A DNA stretch of 64,000 nt from Halorussus vallis (GTDB taxonomy: Archaea > Halobacteriota > Halobacteria > Halobacteriales > Haladaptataceae): assembly GCF_024138165.1 (NCBI RefSeq), contig NZ_CP100002.1:124001-188000 (forward strand), given 5' to 3'. The position numbers and the translations under genes were made by a program. Positions 1 through 8,023 of the stretch are shown piece by piece. Numbering within the stretch: the stretch's first letter is position 1; every line of letters starts with the position of its first letter. The notes under the pieces were generated by a model. That model worked only from the letters and a program-made list of their open reading frames with translations. It was not told the origin of the DNA and ran no database searches.

Positions 1-53
1 CGCTTAAACGTTGGAGCCTACGAATCCCGTCGGTATCGAGCACCGGGCCGCCG

Positions 54-392
54 TCAGTATTCCGGCGGTACGTAGAGGTTCAGCGTCTCCAGGGGTTCGT
101 CGCCCGCGTTGGCGATCTCGTGAGTTTCGCCGCGTTCTATCAGCAGAAGGTCGCCCGCGTCGAGCGTCGCGGTTTCGCCGTCGACGGTCACTTCGCCCGC
201 GCCCGCCACCACGTAGAGCCACTGGTCGCTGTCCGCGTGACGGTTCTCGGGGCCGCCGGTCGACTCGCCGGGCGGCAGCGTCATCGCGGCGGCCTGAGCG
301 CGGTCGTTCTCCAGTAGCACGTCGAACCGCCCGTCACCGTCGGCGTCGGCGTCGGCGTCGGCGGTACCGAGGCCGGTGTCGATGCGTTTCAC
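54..392 (-). CDS. Small cupin-domain protein
   Basis: A 112-residue single-domain cupin. The conserved beta-barrel signatures are visible: an N-terminal half with PENRHADSDQWLYVV, followed by GAGEVTVDGE and then GDLLLIERGETHEIAN near residues 75-95. The histidines in the first motif and in GETHEI are the likely metal ligands. The length matches stand-alone cupins, which bind small molecules or sense sugars; no substrate can be read from the sequence. Residues 11-19 are an Asp-Ala repeat encoded by a slipping GTCGGC hexamer run near positions 335-361. It ends close to the left window edge and is followed upstream by the P450 gene on the same strand, 63 bases away, so the two may be co-transcribed. 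Confidence 0.85.
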   Translation of the reverse strand: MKRIDTGLGTADADADADGDGRFDVLLENDRAQAAAMTLPPGESTGGPENRHADSDQWLYVVAGAGEVTVDGETATLDAGDLLLIERGETHEIANAGDEPLETLNLYVPPEY

Positions 393-455
393 GCGCCGAG
401 AGACGCCCCCGCCGGGCAGAAGCGTTGTGGCGGAGTTCGATGGTTGCGGCGAGAC

Positions 456-1856
456 TCAGTCCTGGGCGGCCTCGCTCACCCGGCCCGAAATCGGCTCGGA
501 GGCGGCGTCGCGCTCTCTGACGCGCATCCAGACGGGGTCGCGGGGTCGGGCGGTGATGCTCGGCCGGAGGTCGAGTTTCGGTTCCGAAACCAGTTCGAGG
601 TGGTACCGCTGGAGCACCGTCGCCAGCACGAGGCGGGCCTCCAGCAGGGCGAAGCGGTCGCCGACGCACCGCCGCGGGCCGGCCGCGAACGGGAAGTACG
701 CCAGCCGCGGCAGCGAATCGCGGAACTCGTCGGTCCAGCGCTCGGGCCGGAACGCCATCGGGTCGTCGTACCACCGCGGGTCGCGGTGGACGACGTGCTG
801 GCCCATCGAAACGGTCACGCCCGCGGGAATCCGGTAGTCGCCCACCCGGTCGTCTTCGACCGGTTCGCGGACGATGCCGGGCACCGGCGGGTAGAGCCGC
901 ATCGACTCGGTGACGACCCGGTCGAGGTACGTCAGGTCGTCCAGGTCGGCCACGGTCGGCGGTTCGTCGCCGAGTTCCGCTTCGAGTTCGGCCAGCAGTT
1001 TCGCCTCGACCTCCGAGTGCTGGGCGAGCAGGAAGAAGGTGAACGTCAGCGCCAGCGCGGTCGTCTCGTGGCCGGCCAGCAGCAGCGTCATCACCTCGTC
1101 GTGGACCTGGCGCTCGCTCATGCCGACGCCCTCCTCGTCGCGGGCCGCCAGCAGTTTCGAAATCACGTCCTCGTCGGTGGGGTTCTCGCGGCGCTCGCGC
1201 ACGATGGCCGCGACCACCTCGTCGAGCGTCTCGACCGCGCGGTCGAACCGGCGGTTCTCGGGCGTCGGCACCCACCGCGGAATCAGGTCGGTCAGCGAGA
1301 ACTCCGAGGCGGCCATCACGACGTCGAGGGCGTCACCGACCCGGTCGGATTCGTCGCCTAAATCGAGGCCGAACAGGGTCCGACCGACGATTTCGAGCGT
1401 GAGTCCCGCCATGTCTTCGTGGACGTTCCGGCGCTGGCCGTCGCGCCACCGCCCGACGCGGCGGTCGGTCGTCTCGACCATCATCTCGCCGTAGGTGCCG
1501 ATGCGGTCGGGCGAGAACGCCGGTTGGATGAGGTGGCGCTGGCGTCGCCAGAACTCGCCCTCGCTGTTGAGCAGGCCGTTGCCGGTGACCGGTCCGAGCG
1601 TCTCCTGGAACGCCTCGCCCTTGACGTAGTTCTGGTTGTTGTGGACCAGCACGCGCTCGATGTGGTCGGGGTGCGCGAGGTGGTAGACCCACCCGCCGGG
1701 GACCTTCCAGCGGACCACGTCGCCGTACTCGCGGTGCATCCGTCGCTCGAACTCGAAGGGGTCGCGGGCGTAGCCGGGGAGGTTGCCGACGACCGGGAGT
1801 CCGGACGGGCCGGGCGGCAGCGCGCCGGGGCCGCGACTCGCTTGCTCGCGGTTCAT
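456..1856 (-). CDS. Cytochrome P450
   Basis: A 466-residue soluble haem-thiolate monooxygenase of normal length for archaeal and bacterial P450s. The oxygen-binding I-helix motif AGHETT is at residues 261-266, the K-helix ExxR is ESMR at 317-320, PERW is at 371-374, and the haem loop FPFAAGPRRCVG places the axial cysteine at residue 397. There is no membrane anchor, so the enzyme is cytoplasmic and would need a ferredoxin partner, which is not nearby. The closest known relatives in haloarchaea are annotated as unspecific P450s (CYP174-like); the substrate is unknown. The solo TnpB element begins immediately upstream of its start codon. Confidence 0.93.
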   Translation of the reverse strand: MNREQASRGPGALPPGPSGLPVVGNLPGYARDPFEFERRMHREYGDVVRWKVPGGWVYHLAHPDHIERVLVHNNQNYVKGEAFQETLGPVTGNGLLNSEGEFWRRQRHLIQPAFSPDRIGTYGEMMVETTDRRVGRWRDGQRRNVHEDMAGLTLEIVGRTLFGLDLGDESDRVGDALDVVMAASEFSLTDLIPRWVPTPENRRFDRAVETLDEVVAAIVRERRENPTDEDVISKLLAARDEEGVGMSERQVHDEVMTLLLAGHETTALALTFTFFLLAQHSEVEAKLLAELEAELGDEPPTVADLDDLTYLDRVVTESMRLYPPVPGIVREPVEDDRVGDYRIPAGVTVSMGQHVVHRDPRWYDDPMAFRPERWTDEFRDSLPRLAYFPFAAGPRRCVGDRFALLEARLVLATVLQRYHLELVSEPKLDLRPSITARPRDPVWMRVRERDAASEPISGRVSEAAQD

Positions 1857-1874
1857 CGTTCTACAAGCGGGAAA

Positions 1875-1896
1875 CTCCGCCGTTTACGGCGGGGAG
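1875..1896. repeat. Left-end hairpin of the tnpB element
   Basis: Inverted repeat CTCCGCCG / CGGCGGGGAG around a TTTA loop. It shares the CTCCGCC core with the hairpin after tnpB, which supports it as the left end of the element. Confidence 0.6.
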
Positions 1897-1961
1897 GACC
1901 GCGACATGGTGCGAATTTACGCCACTCTCGGTTGCTGACATACTCCCCACTACGAACGGAA

Positions 1962-1971
1962 ACGTTATAAA
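1962..1971 (+). promoter_or_regulatory. TATA box of tnpB
   Basis: GTTATAAATC lies about 27 bases before the tnpB ATG, as expected for a leaderless haloarchaeal transcript. Confidence 0.55.
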
Positions 1972-1993
1972 TCTAACCAGACGCATATGAAGT

Positions 1994-3214
1994 ATGGCGG
2001 AAGTTCGTCGCACGGTCGTCGTCAAACTCGATATGGACGACAGCGACGCAACTCTCCTCCACGAAACCGTCGAGGAGTACCTGTGGGCCTGCAACTACGT
2101 CGTCCAAGACGCATGGAAAGACGACTACAAGCCCACCTCGAAAACGAAACTCCACGACCGGACGTACTCCGACGTGCGCGAACAGACGCGCCTACAGGCA
2201 AACCTCGTTCAATCCGCACGCAACCGGGCCGCCGAAGCCATCAAGGGCGTCGTCGCCCAGTGGCAGAACGGCAAGAAGGCGTCGCAACCGCACTTCACGA
2301 CGCCATCCGTCAGGTACGACAAACGGAGTGCGACATTCCACGACGACCGCGTATCTCTCTCCACGGTGAACGGACGTATCGAAGCCGAATACGTCCTCCC
2401 ACCGGAGGGGGACAACCCGCACACCAAGTACCTCCGCGACGACGATTACGAGGTGACGGGTGCGACGCTTCAGTACCGCGACGCGACGGACACCTTTTTC
2501 CTCCACATCGGAACGAAGGCCGATGTGGAGTCTGAGATGCCGGACAAATCAGAAGGCGACGCCGAGAACAGTACAGTCCTCGGCGTGGACCTCGGTATCG
2601 AACAAATTGCCGTCACGTCAACCGGGATGTTCTGGAGCGGCGACTACCTCAACCACCGTCGCCGGGAGTACGAGCGCGTGCGTGGCGACCTTCAACGGAC
2701 AGGCACGGAGTCAGCCCATCGAACCATCGAACGGATGGGCAACCGGGAGACGCGGTGGGTCGAAGATTACCTACACCGAATCTCGAAAGCAATCGTCCAA
2801 GAAGCCGTCGCGCACGGGTGCGACCAGATAGCGTTCGAGGAGTTGACGGACATCCGCGACCGTATGCCAGGTGCGAAAAAGTTCCATGCGTGGGCGTTCC
2901 GCCGCTTGTACGATTACACGGCGTACAAGGCTGAAGCGGAGGGTATCGAAGCCACTCAGGTAGATCCGGCGTACACGTCCAAGCGTTGCTCGAAGTGCGG
3001 GACGACGCTGGACGAGAATCGTCCGTCTCAAGCGAAGTTCTGTTGTCAGAAGTGTGATTACGAGGTCAACGCGGATTACAACGCGGCGAAGAACATCGGC
3101 TTTCGGCTACTCCGTGCAGGGCAAAAGTCTCCGCATGGAGGGGCGACACGTCACCTCGCCCTAAAGTCGGGAACGCTGAACGTGAATGGCGGCTACTCGC
3201 CTGCCAACCAATAG
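1994..3214 (+). CDS. tnpB: TnpB RNA-guided endonuclease (OrfB, IS200/IS605 family)
   Basis: A 406-residue intact TnpB. The RuvC-like catalytic triad is present: Asp199 in LGVDLGIEQIA, Glu282 in the FEELTDIR strand and Asp361 in NADYNAAKN. The zinc ribbon is Cys332-x2-Cys335 with Cys351-x2-Cys354, in its usual place between the second and third catalytic residues. Known TnpB proteins cleave DNA guided by an RNA made from the element's right end, homing at the empty donor site to keep the element; solo tnpB copies depend on a TnpA elsewhere. The start is set by the TATA box about 27 bases upstream. Nothing suggests inactivation. Confidence 0.95.
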   Translation: MAEVRRTVVVKLDMDDSDATLLHETVEEYLWACNYVVQDAWKDDYKPTSKTKLHDRTYSDVREQTRLQANLVQSARNRAAEAIKGVVAQWQNGKKASQPHFTTPSVRYDKRSATFHDDRVSLSTVNGRIEAEYVLPPEGDNPHTKYLRDDDYEVTGATLQYRDATDTFFLHIGTKADVESEMPDKSEGDAENSTVLGVDLGIEQIAVTSTGMFWSGDYLNHRRREYERVRGDLQRTGTESAHRTIERMGNRETRWVEDYLHRISKAIVQEAVAHGCDQIAFEELTDIRDRMPGAKKFHAWAFRRLYDYTAYKAEAEGIEATQVDPAYTSKRCSKCGTTLDENRPSQAKFCCQKCDYEVNADYNAAKNIGFRLLRAGQKSPHGGATRHLALKSGTLNVNGGYSPANQ

Positions 3215-3270
3215 GGTTGGCCAGAACGGGAGTTCACCGACAAGCTCCGCCCTAAAGGGCGGAGAAGGTG
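3110..3270 (+). ncRNA. Putative omega/reRNA at the right end of tnpB
   Basis: In TnpB systems the guide RNA overlaps the 3' end of tnpB and runs to the right end of the element, and haloarchaeal tnpB genes are known to give sense-overlapping RNAs. Here the last part of tnpB is followed by a GC-rich stem-loop at 3245-3264 and the presumed end of the element near 3270, so the guide would lie in the flanking sequence just after it. The limits are inferred, not seen. Confidence 0.35.
3245..3264. repeat. Right-end hairpin of the tnpB element
   Basis: Perfect 9-base inverted repeat CTCCGCCCT-AA-AGGGCGGAG, 31 bases after the tnpB stop codon. It resembles the left-end hairpin. Confidence 0.6.
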
Positions 3271-3361
3271 ACCCTCTGTCCGTTCGTGTCGGAGAGCCAA
3301 GAAGGCGATGCTAGCGAGTCGAAGATAGGAGAAGTTTAACGATTCCGGTAGCGAGAAATGC

Positions 3362-3387
3362 GACGCGCCCGGCACGCCGGGCGCGTC
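3362..3387. repeat. Palindrome, 12-base arms
   Basis: GACGCGCCCGGC / GCCGGGCGCGTC with a 2-base loop. It lies in the gap between the tnpB element and the first asparagine-synthase-like gene. Confidence 0.6.
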
Positions 3388-3390
3388 CTG

Positions 3391-3616
3391 CCTCGTATCT
3401 ACCCGTTGTCGCCAAAACTACTTAAAGCGAGGCTCGAGGTTCGGTCGCTCCGAGTAATACTGTACGAAGTGCGAATGCGAAAGCGCGAGTGCAAGGTCCG
3501 AGAAACGAGATTCGAAGCCGCGCGACCGCTCGCGGTCGCGCGGCTCGAACGCCGGAAGAAGTCCCGGCGTCACCGCCTCGTATCTACCCGTTATCGCCAG
3601 AACCACTTAAACGAGG
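3391..3616 (+). repeat. Direct repeat of a promoter-like 41-42-base block
   Basis: Two copies, at 3391-3432 and 3576-3616, differ at only about five positions. Both begin CCTCGTATCTACCCGTT and end with an ACTTAAA-type element followed by CGAGG. The ACTTAAA core resembles a haloarchaeal TATA box, so the block may be a duplicated promoter or regulator site. A palindrome (AGCCGCGCGACCGC / GCGGTCGCGCGGCT, 3516-3545) sits between the copies, and a shorter one follows the second copy at about 3621-3645. Confidence 0.65.
3516..3545. repeat. Palindrome, 14-base arms
   Basis: AGCCGCGCGACCGC / GCGGTCGCGCGGCT with a 2-base loop, between the two copies of the promoter-like direct repeat. Confidence 0.6.
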
Positions 3617-3709
3617 GTGCGCGGTCGTCGACCGACGACCGCGTCGAAGCGACCCCGACTGTCGCCCGTCACGATTCGTCCGCTTCTGCGACGACGGTCG
3701 GCAAGTTGG

Positions 3710-3716
3710 TTTATCA
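3710..3716 (+). promoter_or_regulatory. TATA box of the first asparagine-synthase-like gene
   Basis: TTTATCA about 29 bases upstream of the ATG at 3742, implying a leaderless transcript. Confidence 0.45.
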
Positions 3717-3741
3717 CCTCCGACCGATTCAGTTTGGATAG

Positions 3742-5472
3742 ATGCGCGGAATACTGGTCGGCGGCGCCGGCGCGGTCGAGCGGCGCCACCTCACCGAGTT
3801 CGCCCCCGAACCGTGGTACGAGACGACGACGCTCTCGTCGGCGGCGTTCGCCGCCGCGCACGTCCACCACGGCGAACGCGCGCCCGAAACCCATCGAGTT
3901 ATCGAGACGGGGACAACCCGGTACCTCCGCCACGGCGTCGTCCGCCGGTCGCCCTACGAAGACGAGTCGGAACTCGCGGCGGCCTTGCTCGACGACCCGG
4001 GCACCGTCCTTCCCGAACTCGACGGAACCTTCCTCCTCTGTGCGTTCGACGACGAGGACATCGTCGTCGCGACCGACCGACTCGCGTCGAAGCGACTCTA
4101 CGTGTCGCGCGACCCCTTCGTGGCCGGGTCGTCGCTCGCGGCGCTCGCTCGCCACCGGACCGACCCCGAAATCGACCCCGCGACCGTCGGCGACCTGCTG
4201 ACGTTCGGCTTCGCGTGGAACGACCGCACGCTCGTGAAGGGCGTCGACGCGGCGCCGATCGCGAGCTACGTGCGAGCGTCCGACGCCGGACCGCGGCGCT
4301 ACGCGTCGTTCGTCTCCGGCCCGTCCGGCGCCTCCGACGAGCGCGGCTCGGACGGCTTCGTCGACGACGTCGCCGCCGACTACCGAAGCGCGATGCGTGA
4401 GAGCGTCGAGTGCGTCGGCGACGACGCTCGGCTCGGAACGTGGCTCTCGGGCGGTTTCGACAGTCGCGTCGCCGTCAAGGAGCTTCGCGACGCCGCGGGC
4501 GACGTGCGGACGTTCACCTACGACGGCAACCCGGCGGACGGCACCAACGTCGAACCGGCGGCCGCGCTCGCCGACGCGCTCGGCGTCCGCCACGAGGTTT
4601 GCGAGTTCACGCCGGACGGCCTCGCGGCGAACCTCGACAGGGCGGCGCTGCTGACCGACGGGATGAACACCTGGCGCAACTTCCACGGCATCGACTACGT
4701 CTTCGACCGCCTGGCGGACGAGGTCGACGTGATGGTGGACGTCTCCGGGCAGGGCGAACTGTTCGGCGACGACGTGTTCGTCGAGACGCTCGACCGCGAG
4801 AGCGAGTCCGCGCTCGCCGACGCCCTGTACGAGGACTTCGCGGCGTTCGACGCCGGTGAGGTGCTCACGACCTCGTACTCCGGCCGACGGACGACCGAAG
4901 CGGCGGTTTCGCGGGCGGCGGGCGACGGCGTCTACGCAACCGGGTCCGACGTCGTCTACGCCAACTACTTCCGAAACCACTACCGCGGCGACCTCGTCGG
5001 CTCTCAGGTCGGCGTCCGCGCGCCGCTGACGAACGCCGCGCTCCTCGAACGCGCGGGGAACCTTCCCCGGCGGTACCGCCAGCGCTACTTCCGACTGACC
5101 GGCGGAATCGTTCCGCTCCCGGTTTCGCCGCTGAAACTCGAACTGGTCCGGTCGATGGGGTCGTCGGTCGACTCGGTGAAGTACGAGCGGACGAACCTGC
5201 GGCCGAAGTGGCCCCAACCCGTGCAGTTGCTCGGGGCGGCGTACGTCAAACTCCGCCACGGCCGGTACGGAACCTACTCCGAGTGGTATCGCTCGGAACC
5301 GGCGCTCCGGCGCGCCGTCGACGACAGGTTGGCGACCGTCACCGAGCTACCGTTCGTCGACGAGCGAGCGGTGGCGGACCTCCGTCGGCGAGTGCTCGAC
5401 GGCGACGACGATGCGCTCCACCCGCTCGGCATCCTCTCGACGATGGAGAGCTGGCGTCGGCAGGTGCTCTGA
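3742..5472 (+). CDS. Asparagine-synthase-like protein, glutaminase Cys missing
   Basis: A 576-residue homologue of class II (AsnB-type) asparagine synthetases. The C-terminal half has the ATP-pyrophosphatase loop LSGGFDSR at about residues 234-241 and a later VSGQGELFGDD segment matching the family's SGxGxDExFxG region. The N-terminal half aligns with the Ntn glutaminase fold (MRGILVGGAGAVERRH, then ELDGTFLLCAFDDED), but the catalytic Cys that normally follows the initiator Met is Arg. Glutamine-dependent activity is therefore unlikely; it may use free ammonia or another amine nucleophile, as beta-lactam synthetases and lasso cyclases do. It stands alone after a duplicated promoter-like region and near glycosyltransferase genes, which suggests amidation of a surface sugar or peptide, though that is inference. 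Confidence 0.85.
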   Translation: MRGILVGGAGAVERRHLTEFAPEPWYETTTLSSAAFAAAHVHHGERAPETHRVIETGTTRYLRHGVVRRSPYEDESELAAALLDDPGTVLPELDGTFLLCAFDDEDIVVATDRLASKRLYVSRDPFVAGSSLAALARHRTDPEIDPATVGDLLTFGFAWNDRTLVKGVDAAPIASYVRASDAGPRRYASFVSGPSGASDERGSDGFVDDVAADYRSAMRESVECVGDDARLGTWLSGGFDSRVAVKELRDAAGDVRTFTYDGNPADGTNVEPAAALADALGVRHEVCEFTPDGLAANLDRAALLTDGMNTWRNFHGIDYVFDRLADEVDVMVDVSGQGELFGDDVFVETLDRESESALADALYEDFAAFDAGEVLTTSYSGRRTTEAAVSRAAGDGVYATGSDVVYANYFRNHYRGDLVGSQVGVRAPLTNAALLERAGNLPRRYRQRYFRLTGGIVPLPVSPLKLELVRSMGSSVDSVKYERTNLRPKWPQPVQLLGAAYVKLRHGRYGTYSEWYRSEPALRRAVDDRLATVTELPFVDERAVADLRRRVLDGDDDALHPLGILSTMESWRRQVL

Positions 5473-5491
5473 GCGCGGCCTCTCTCAGCCC

Positions 5492-5521
5492 CACCGGGCG
5501 ACGCGAACGCGTCGCCCGGTG
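5492..5521. repeat. Palindrome, 14-base arms, after the gene end
   Basis: CACCGGGCGACGCG / CGCGTCGCCCGGTG with an AA loop, beginning 20 bases after the stop codon at 5472. It could act in 3'-end formation or RNA stability. Confidence 0.6.
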
Positions 5522-5605
5522 CGGAAGCCGGCGCGGAGGTCGGCGAACTGGGCGAAACGCCGACGAACCGACGACGTTTTGGTCGCCGGCGGAGCCACGA
5601 ATGAT

Positions 5606-5944
5606 ATGGGGTCACACGACACGCCCGGGTACAGGTCGGCGACCGCCGAGCGGGAGTCTCGCTGGGTCGAGCGACTCCGGTCGGCGGCGACGACCCAGTC
5701 GCTGAGTTGGCGACTCGGCGAACAGGTCGTCGCCGACGAGGACGTCCGGGTATCGTTCGAACTCGAACGTTCGGACCGGCGGACCAGACTGACCGCCTAC
5801 GCCGCCAGTCCGGAGACGTACCTCGTCCGGTGGCAGTCGCCGGCCGGCCGGTGCACCTACTTCGAAGTGCTACGCTCGGAGTTCGACCGCGACCTCCGGC
5901 GGCGAATCCGGTACGGTCGCTGGCACGTCGTCGAGTCGGCGTGA
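5606..5944 (+). CDS. Conserved-looking hypothetical protein, 112 aa
   Basis: I do not recognise this family. The 112-residue product starts MGSHDTPGYRS and is soluble, with no signal or membrane segment. The central part has alternating hydrophobic residues (RVSFELERSDRRTRLTAYAAS and then YLVRWQ) typical of a small beta-sheet domain. It ends with a basic helix (FDRDLRRRIRYGRW). The ATG at 5606 is preferred over upstream starts because the sequence before it has no protein-like character and overlaps a palindrome. It lies between the asparagine-synthase-like gene and the convergent membrane-protein gene. Confidence 0.6.
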   Translation: MGSHDTPGYRSATAERESRWVERLRSAATTQSLSWRLGEQVVADEDVRVSFELERSDRRTRLTAYAASPETYLVRWQSPAGRCTYFEVLRSEFDRDLRRRIRYGRWHVVESA

Positions 5945-6031
5945 CCGGCGAAAACCGAGTAACCGGCGGGAGAAGCGAACGAGCGAACGGACGAGCGGAC
6001 GAATGAATGAGTAGGCCGACGAACGACGACG

Positions 6032-8023
6032 CTACCCTTCGACGGTTCTGGTCGCGCTGTTGTCCACGCAGAGCTGAACGTTCCCGTTGGTGTACAGCAC
6101 CGCCTGGCTCGGCCGGCACATCCGCTCGCGCTCTATCTGGGTGGTCCAGCCGATACCGGGACCGGCGTCGAACAGCGGCGCGCCGGTCGACTGGTAGCGC
6201 CGGTACACCGTGACGTTCCTGTCGACCTCCGTGCCGTTGGCCATCACCGTCGCCATGTCGGACGGATACGCCCCGCGGCGGGTGTACAGCGTCTGATAGG
6301 GCTGGTCGGTGTACAGCACCTCGCTCGGCAGGAGGTTCTCGGACTTGGGCGACCCGGTCATCCGGCCGATGGAGTCGACCGCCGCGAGTTCCGACTCCGT
6401 GTAGGAGACTCGGGTCTGGAAGTCCGGGAACGCCGGATTGTCGAGGGTGCCGTTGCTCGACATCACCATCGCGCCGGGGAACACCAGCGCGAACAGCAGG
6501 AGTCCGACCGCGAGGACCCTGGGGTTGAGTTCGGCGTCGAGGTAGCGGAAGCCGACCGCGGTCAGCACCGCCAGCGGGGCGTAGAGGAAGGCGAACCACC
6601 GCTGGGGGATGAAGTTCCGGATGCCGAACATCGGCAGGCCGAGCACGAACACCAGCATGAGCGCCGAGGCGAGCAGCAGGGTGAACACCGAGTGGCGGGC
6701 CCGCCGCCGGTGGACGACGTACAGACAGCCGACGAACGCCCCCAGCAGGAGGAGCAGGAAGCCGACGGTGTCGATGTACTTCGCGATCTGTTCGATGGTC
6801 GTGGGTTTCGGGATGGCCGCGGCCGCCGGACTGGAACTCGACGACGGCTGGGCGATGTTCATGAACCCGGCGCTCTCCTGAATCGTCTGACGGAGGTAGC
6901 TCAGCACCGTCCCCAGGAAGGTGCCCCGGTTGTAGGGGGTCAGCGACCACGTGAAGATGGCCAGCCCCACGTCGAACGTCAGCAGGCCGAAGAGGTTCGC
7001 GGGTTTCTTCGACCCGAGCGCGCCGCGGGCGTCCGGCGGGTCGAACAGCCCCAGCGTGAGCACCAGTTGGGCCACTAGCGCCGCGCCCAGGAGCACGAGC
7101 ATGATGAACGACGACACCTGGTGGGTGAACACGACGGCCACCGTCAGGAACACCAGCACCGCGAAGTCCCGAAGCCGGTAGTCGGTCTGCATCACCCGCA
7201 CCAGCATGTACAGCACCGCGAGGAAGAACACCAGCCCGTGGCTCGTCGGAATCAGGTGGATGCCCCACTCGATGAAGTAGTCGCCGAACGAGTACAGCAG
7301 CGCGGCCAGCACCGCCCACCGGGCGTCGACCAACTGGACCGTCGCCGCGTAGACCAGCAGGACCGACAGCGGCATCACGACCCCGACCGAGAGGTAGAGG
7401 CCGCTGCGCAGCGACACGTCGGCGAACATCGAGGTGGTGACGATGAGCAGGTGGTACAGCGGCGAGGCGTAGTGCTTGTTGCCCGAAATCGCCGACAGCG
7501 AGTTCGCCGCGTCGATGCGCGCCGCGAGGTCGGTGACGTGGGTCCAGATGTCGATGCCGACGAACCCGGGCGTCGTGTACAGCGCGGCGTATCTGACGAT
7601 GAACGCGAGCGCGACGATTTCGAGGAGGTACAGCCCGGTCTGGAAGTCCTCCTCGTGGGTGAACAGCACCTGCAACAGCACGACGGTGCCCGTGATGCCC
7701 GCGAGCACGTAGAACGGTCGGGTGCGCCCGGCCGTCACCGTCGCCGTCACTATCATCAGCGCCATCCCGACGAACGCGAGGCTGGGCAACAGCCGCGAAA
7801 TCGGCCGGGTCACCGTCGGCAGGCCGGTCGCGTAACTATCGGTGTAGGCCGACGCGAGGTAGAGCGCGCAGGCCAGCCCCAGCACGACAGGTACCGTCTC
7901 GATGTAGATCTGGGACGCGAGGAACCGCAGGGGGAACAGCGCGAGCGCCACGACCAGGCCGATGACCGCGGCGTCGACGTCGAAGCGGCGGTTCGCCAGC
8001 CAGCCGCCGGACCTAGTTCCCAT
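6032..8023 (-). CDS. Multi-spanning membrane protein, GT-C-like
   Basis: A 663-residue integral membrane protein with about a dozen strongly hydrophobic segments through residue ~530, then a soluble C-terminal domain of about 130 residues. An acidic/aromatic loop after an early segment (GFVGIDIWTH) and the following KHYASPLYHLL stretch resemble the catalytic loop region of GT-C fold lipid-linked-sugar glycosyltransferases. Specific acceptor and donor are unknown. The start at 8023 (MGTRSGGW) overlaps the end of the upstream GT4 gene by 11 bases, typical of this operon; an upstream Met in frame lies inside that gene and is not favoured. It is the last gene of a four-gene minus-strand surface-glycan operon. 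Confidence 0.7.
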   Translation of the reverse strand: MGTRSGGWLANRRFDVDAAVIGLVVALALFPLRFLASQIYIETVPVVLGLACALYLASAYTDSYATGLPTVTRPISRLLPSLAFVGMALMIVTATVTAGRTRPFYVLAGITGTVVLLQVLFTHEEDFQTGLYLLEIVALAFIVRYAALYTTPGFVGIDIWTHVTDLAARIDAANSLSAISGNKHYASPLYHLLIVTTSMFADVSLRSGLYLSVGVVMPLSVLLVYAATVQLVDARWAVLAALLYSFGDYFIEWGIHLIPTSHGLVFFLAVLYMLVRVMQTDYRLRDFAVLVFLTVAVVFTHQVSSFIMLVLLGAALVAQLVLTLGLFDPPDARGALGSKKPANLFGLLTFDVGLAIFTWSLTPYNRGTFLGTVLSYLRQTIQESAGFMNIAQPSSSSSPAAAAIPKPTTIEQIAKYIDTVGFLLLLLGAFVGCLYVVHRRRARHSVFTLLLASALMLVFVLGLPMFGIRNFIPQRWFAFLYAPLAVLTAVGFRYLDAELNPRVLAVGLLLFALVFPGAMVMSSNGTLDNPAFPDFQTRVSYTESELAAVDSIGRMTGSPKSENLLPSEVLYTDQPYQTLYTRRGAYPSDMATVMANGTEVDRNVTVYRRYQSTGAPLFDAGPGIGWTTQIERERMCRPSQAVLYTNGNVQLCVDNSATRTVEG

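Larger units (their letters stand above)
1858..3270 (+). mobile_element. IS200/IS605-type solo tnpB element (IS1341-like)
   Basis: The element contains tnpB only; there is no TnpA (Y1 transposase) gene. Both flanks carry a GC-rich hairpin with related stems: CTCCGCCG-TTTA-CGGCGGGGAG at the left and CTCCGCCCT-AA-AGGGCGGAG at the right. Such subterminal hairpins are recognised by TnpA in the IS200/IS605 family. The exact tips are not determined because these elements lack terminal inverted repeats and target duplications. The position is directly upstream of the P450 gene. Confidence 0.75.

Noticed and set aside
3607-5259. Long open frame on the minus strand opposite the first asparagine-synthase-like gene
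   Set aside because: High-GC haloarchaeal genes leave long antisense frames open; the composition (Val/Arg-rich, no motif) and lack of a promoter mark it as a shadow. The same holds for the long frames at 12328-13806 and 24009-25853 on the opposite strands of the dehydrogenase and glmM genes.
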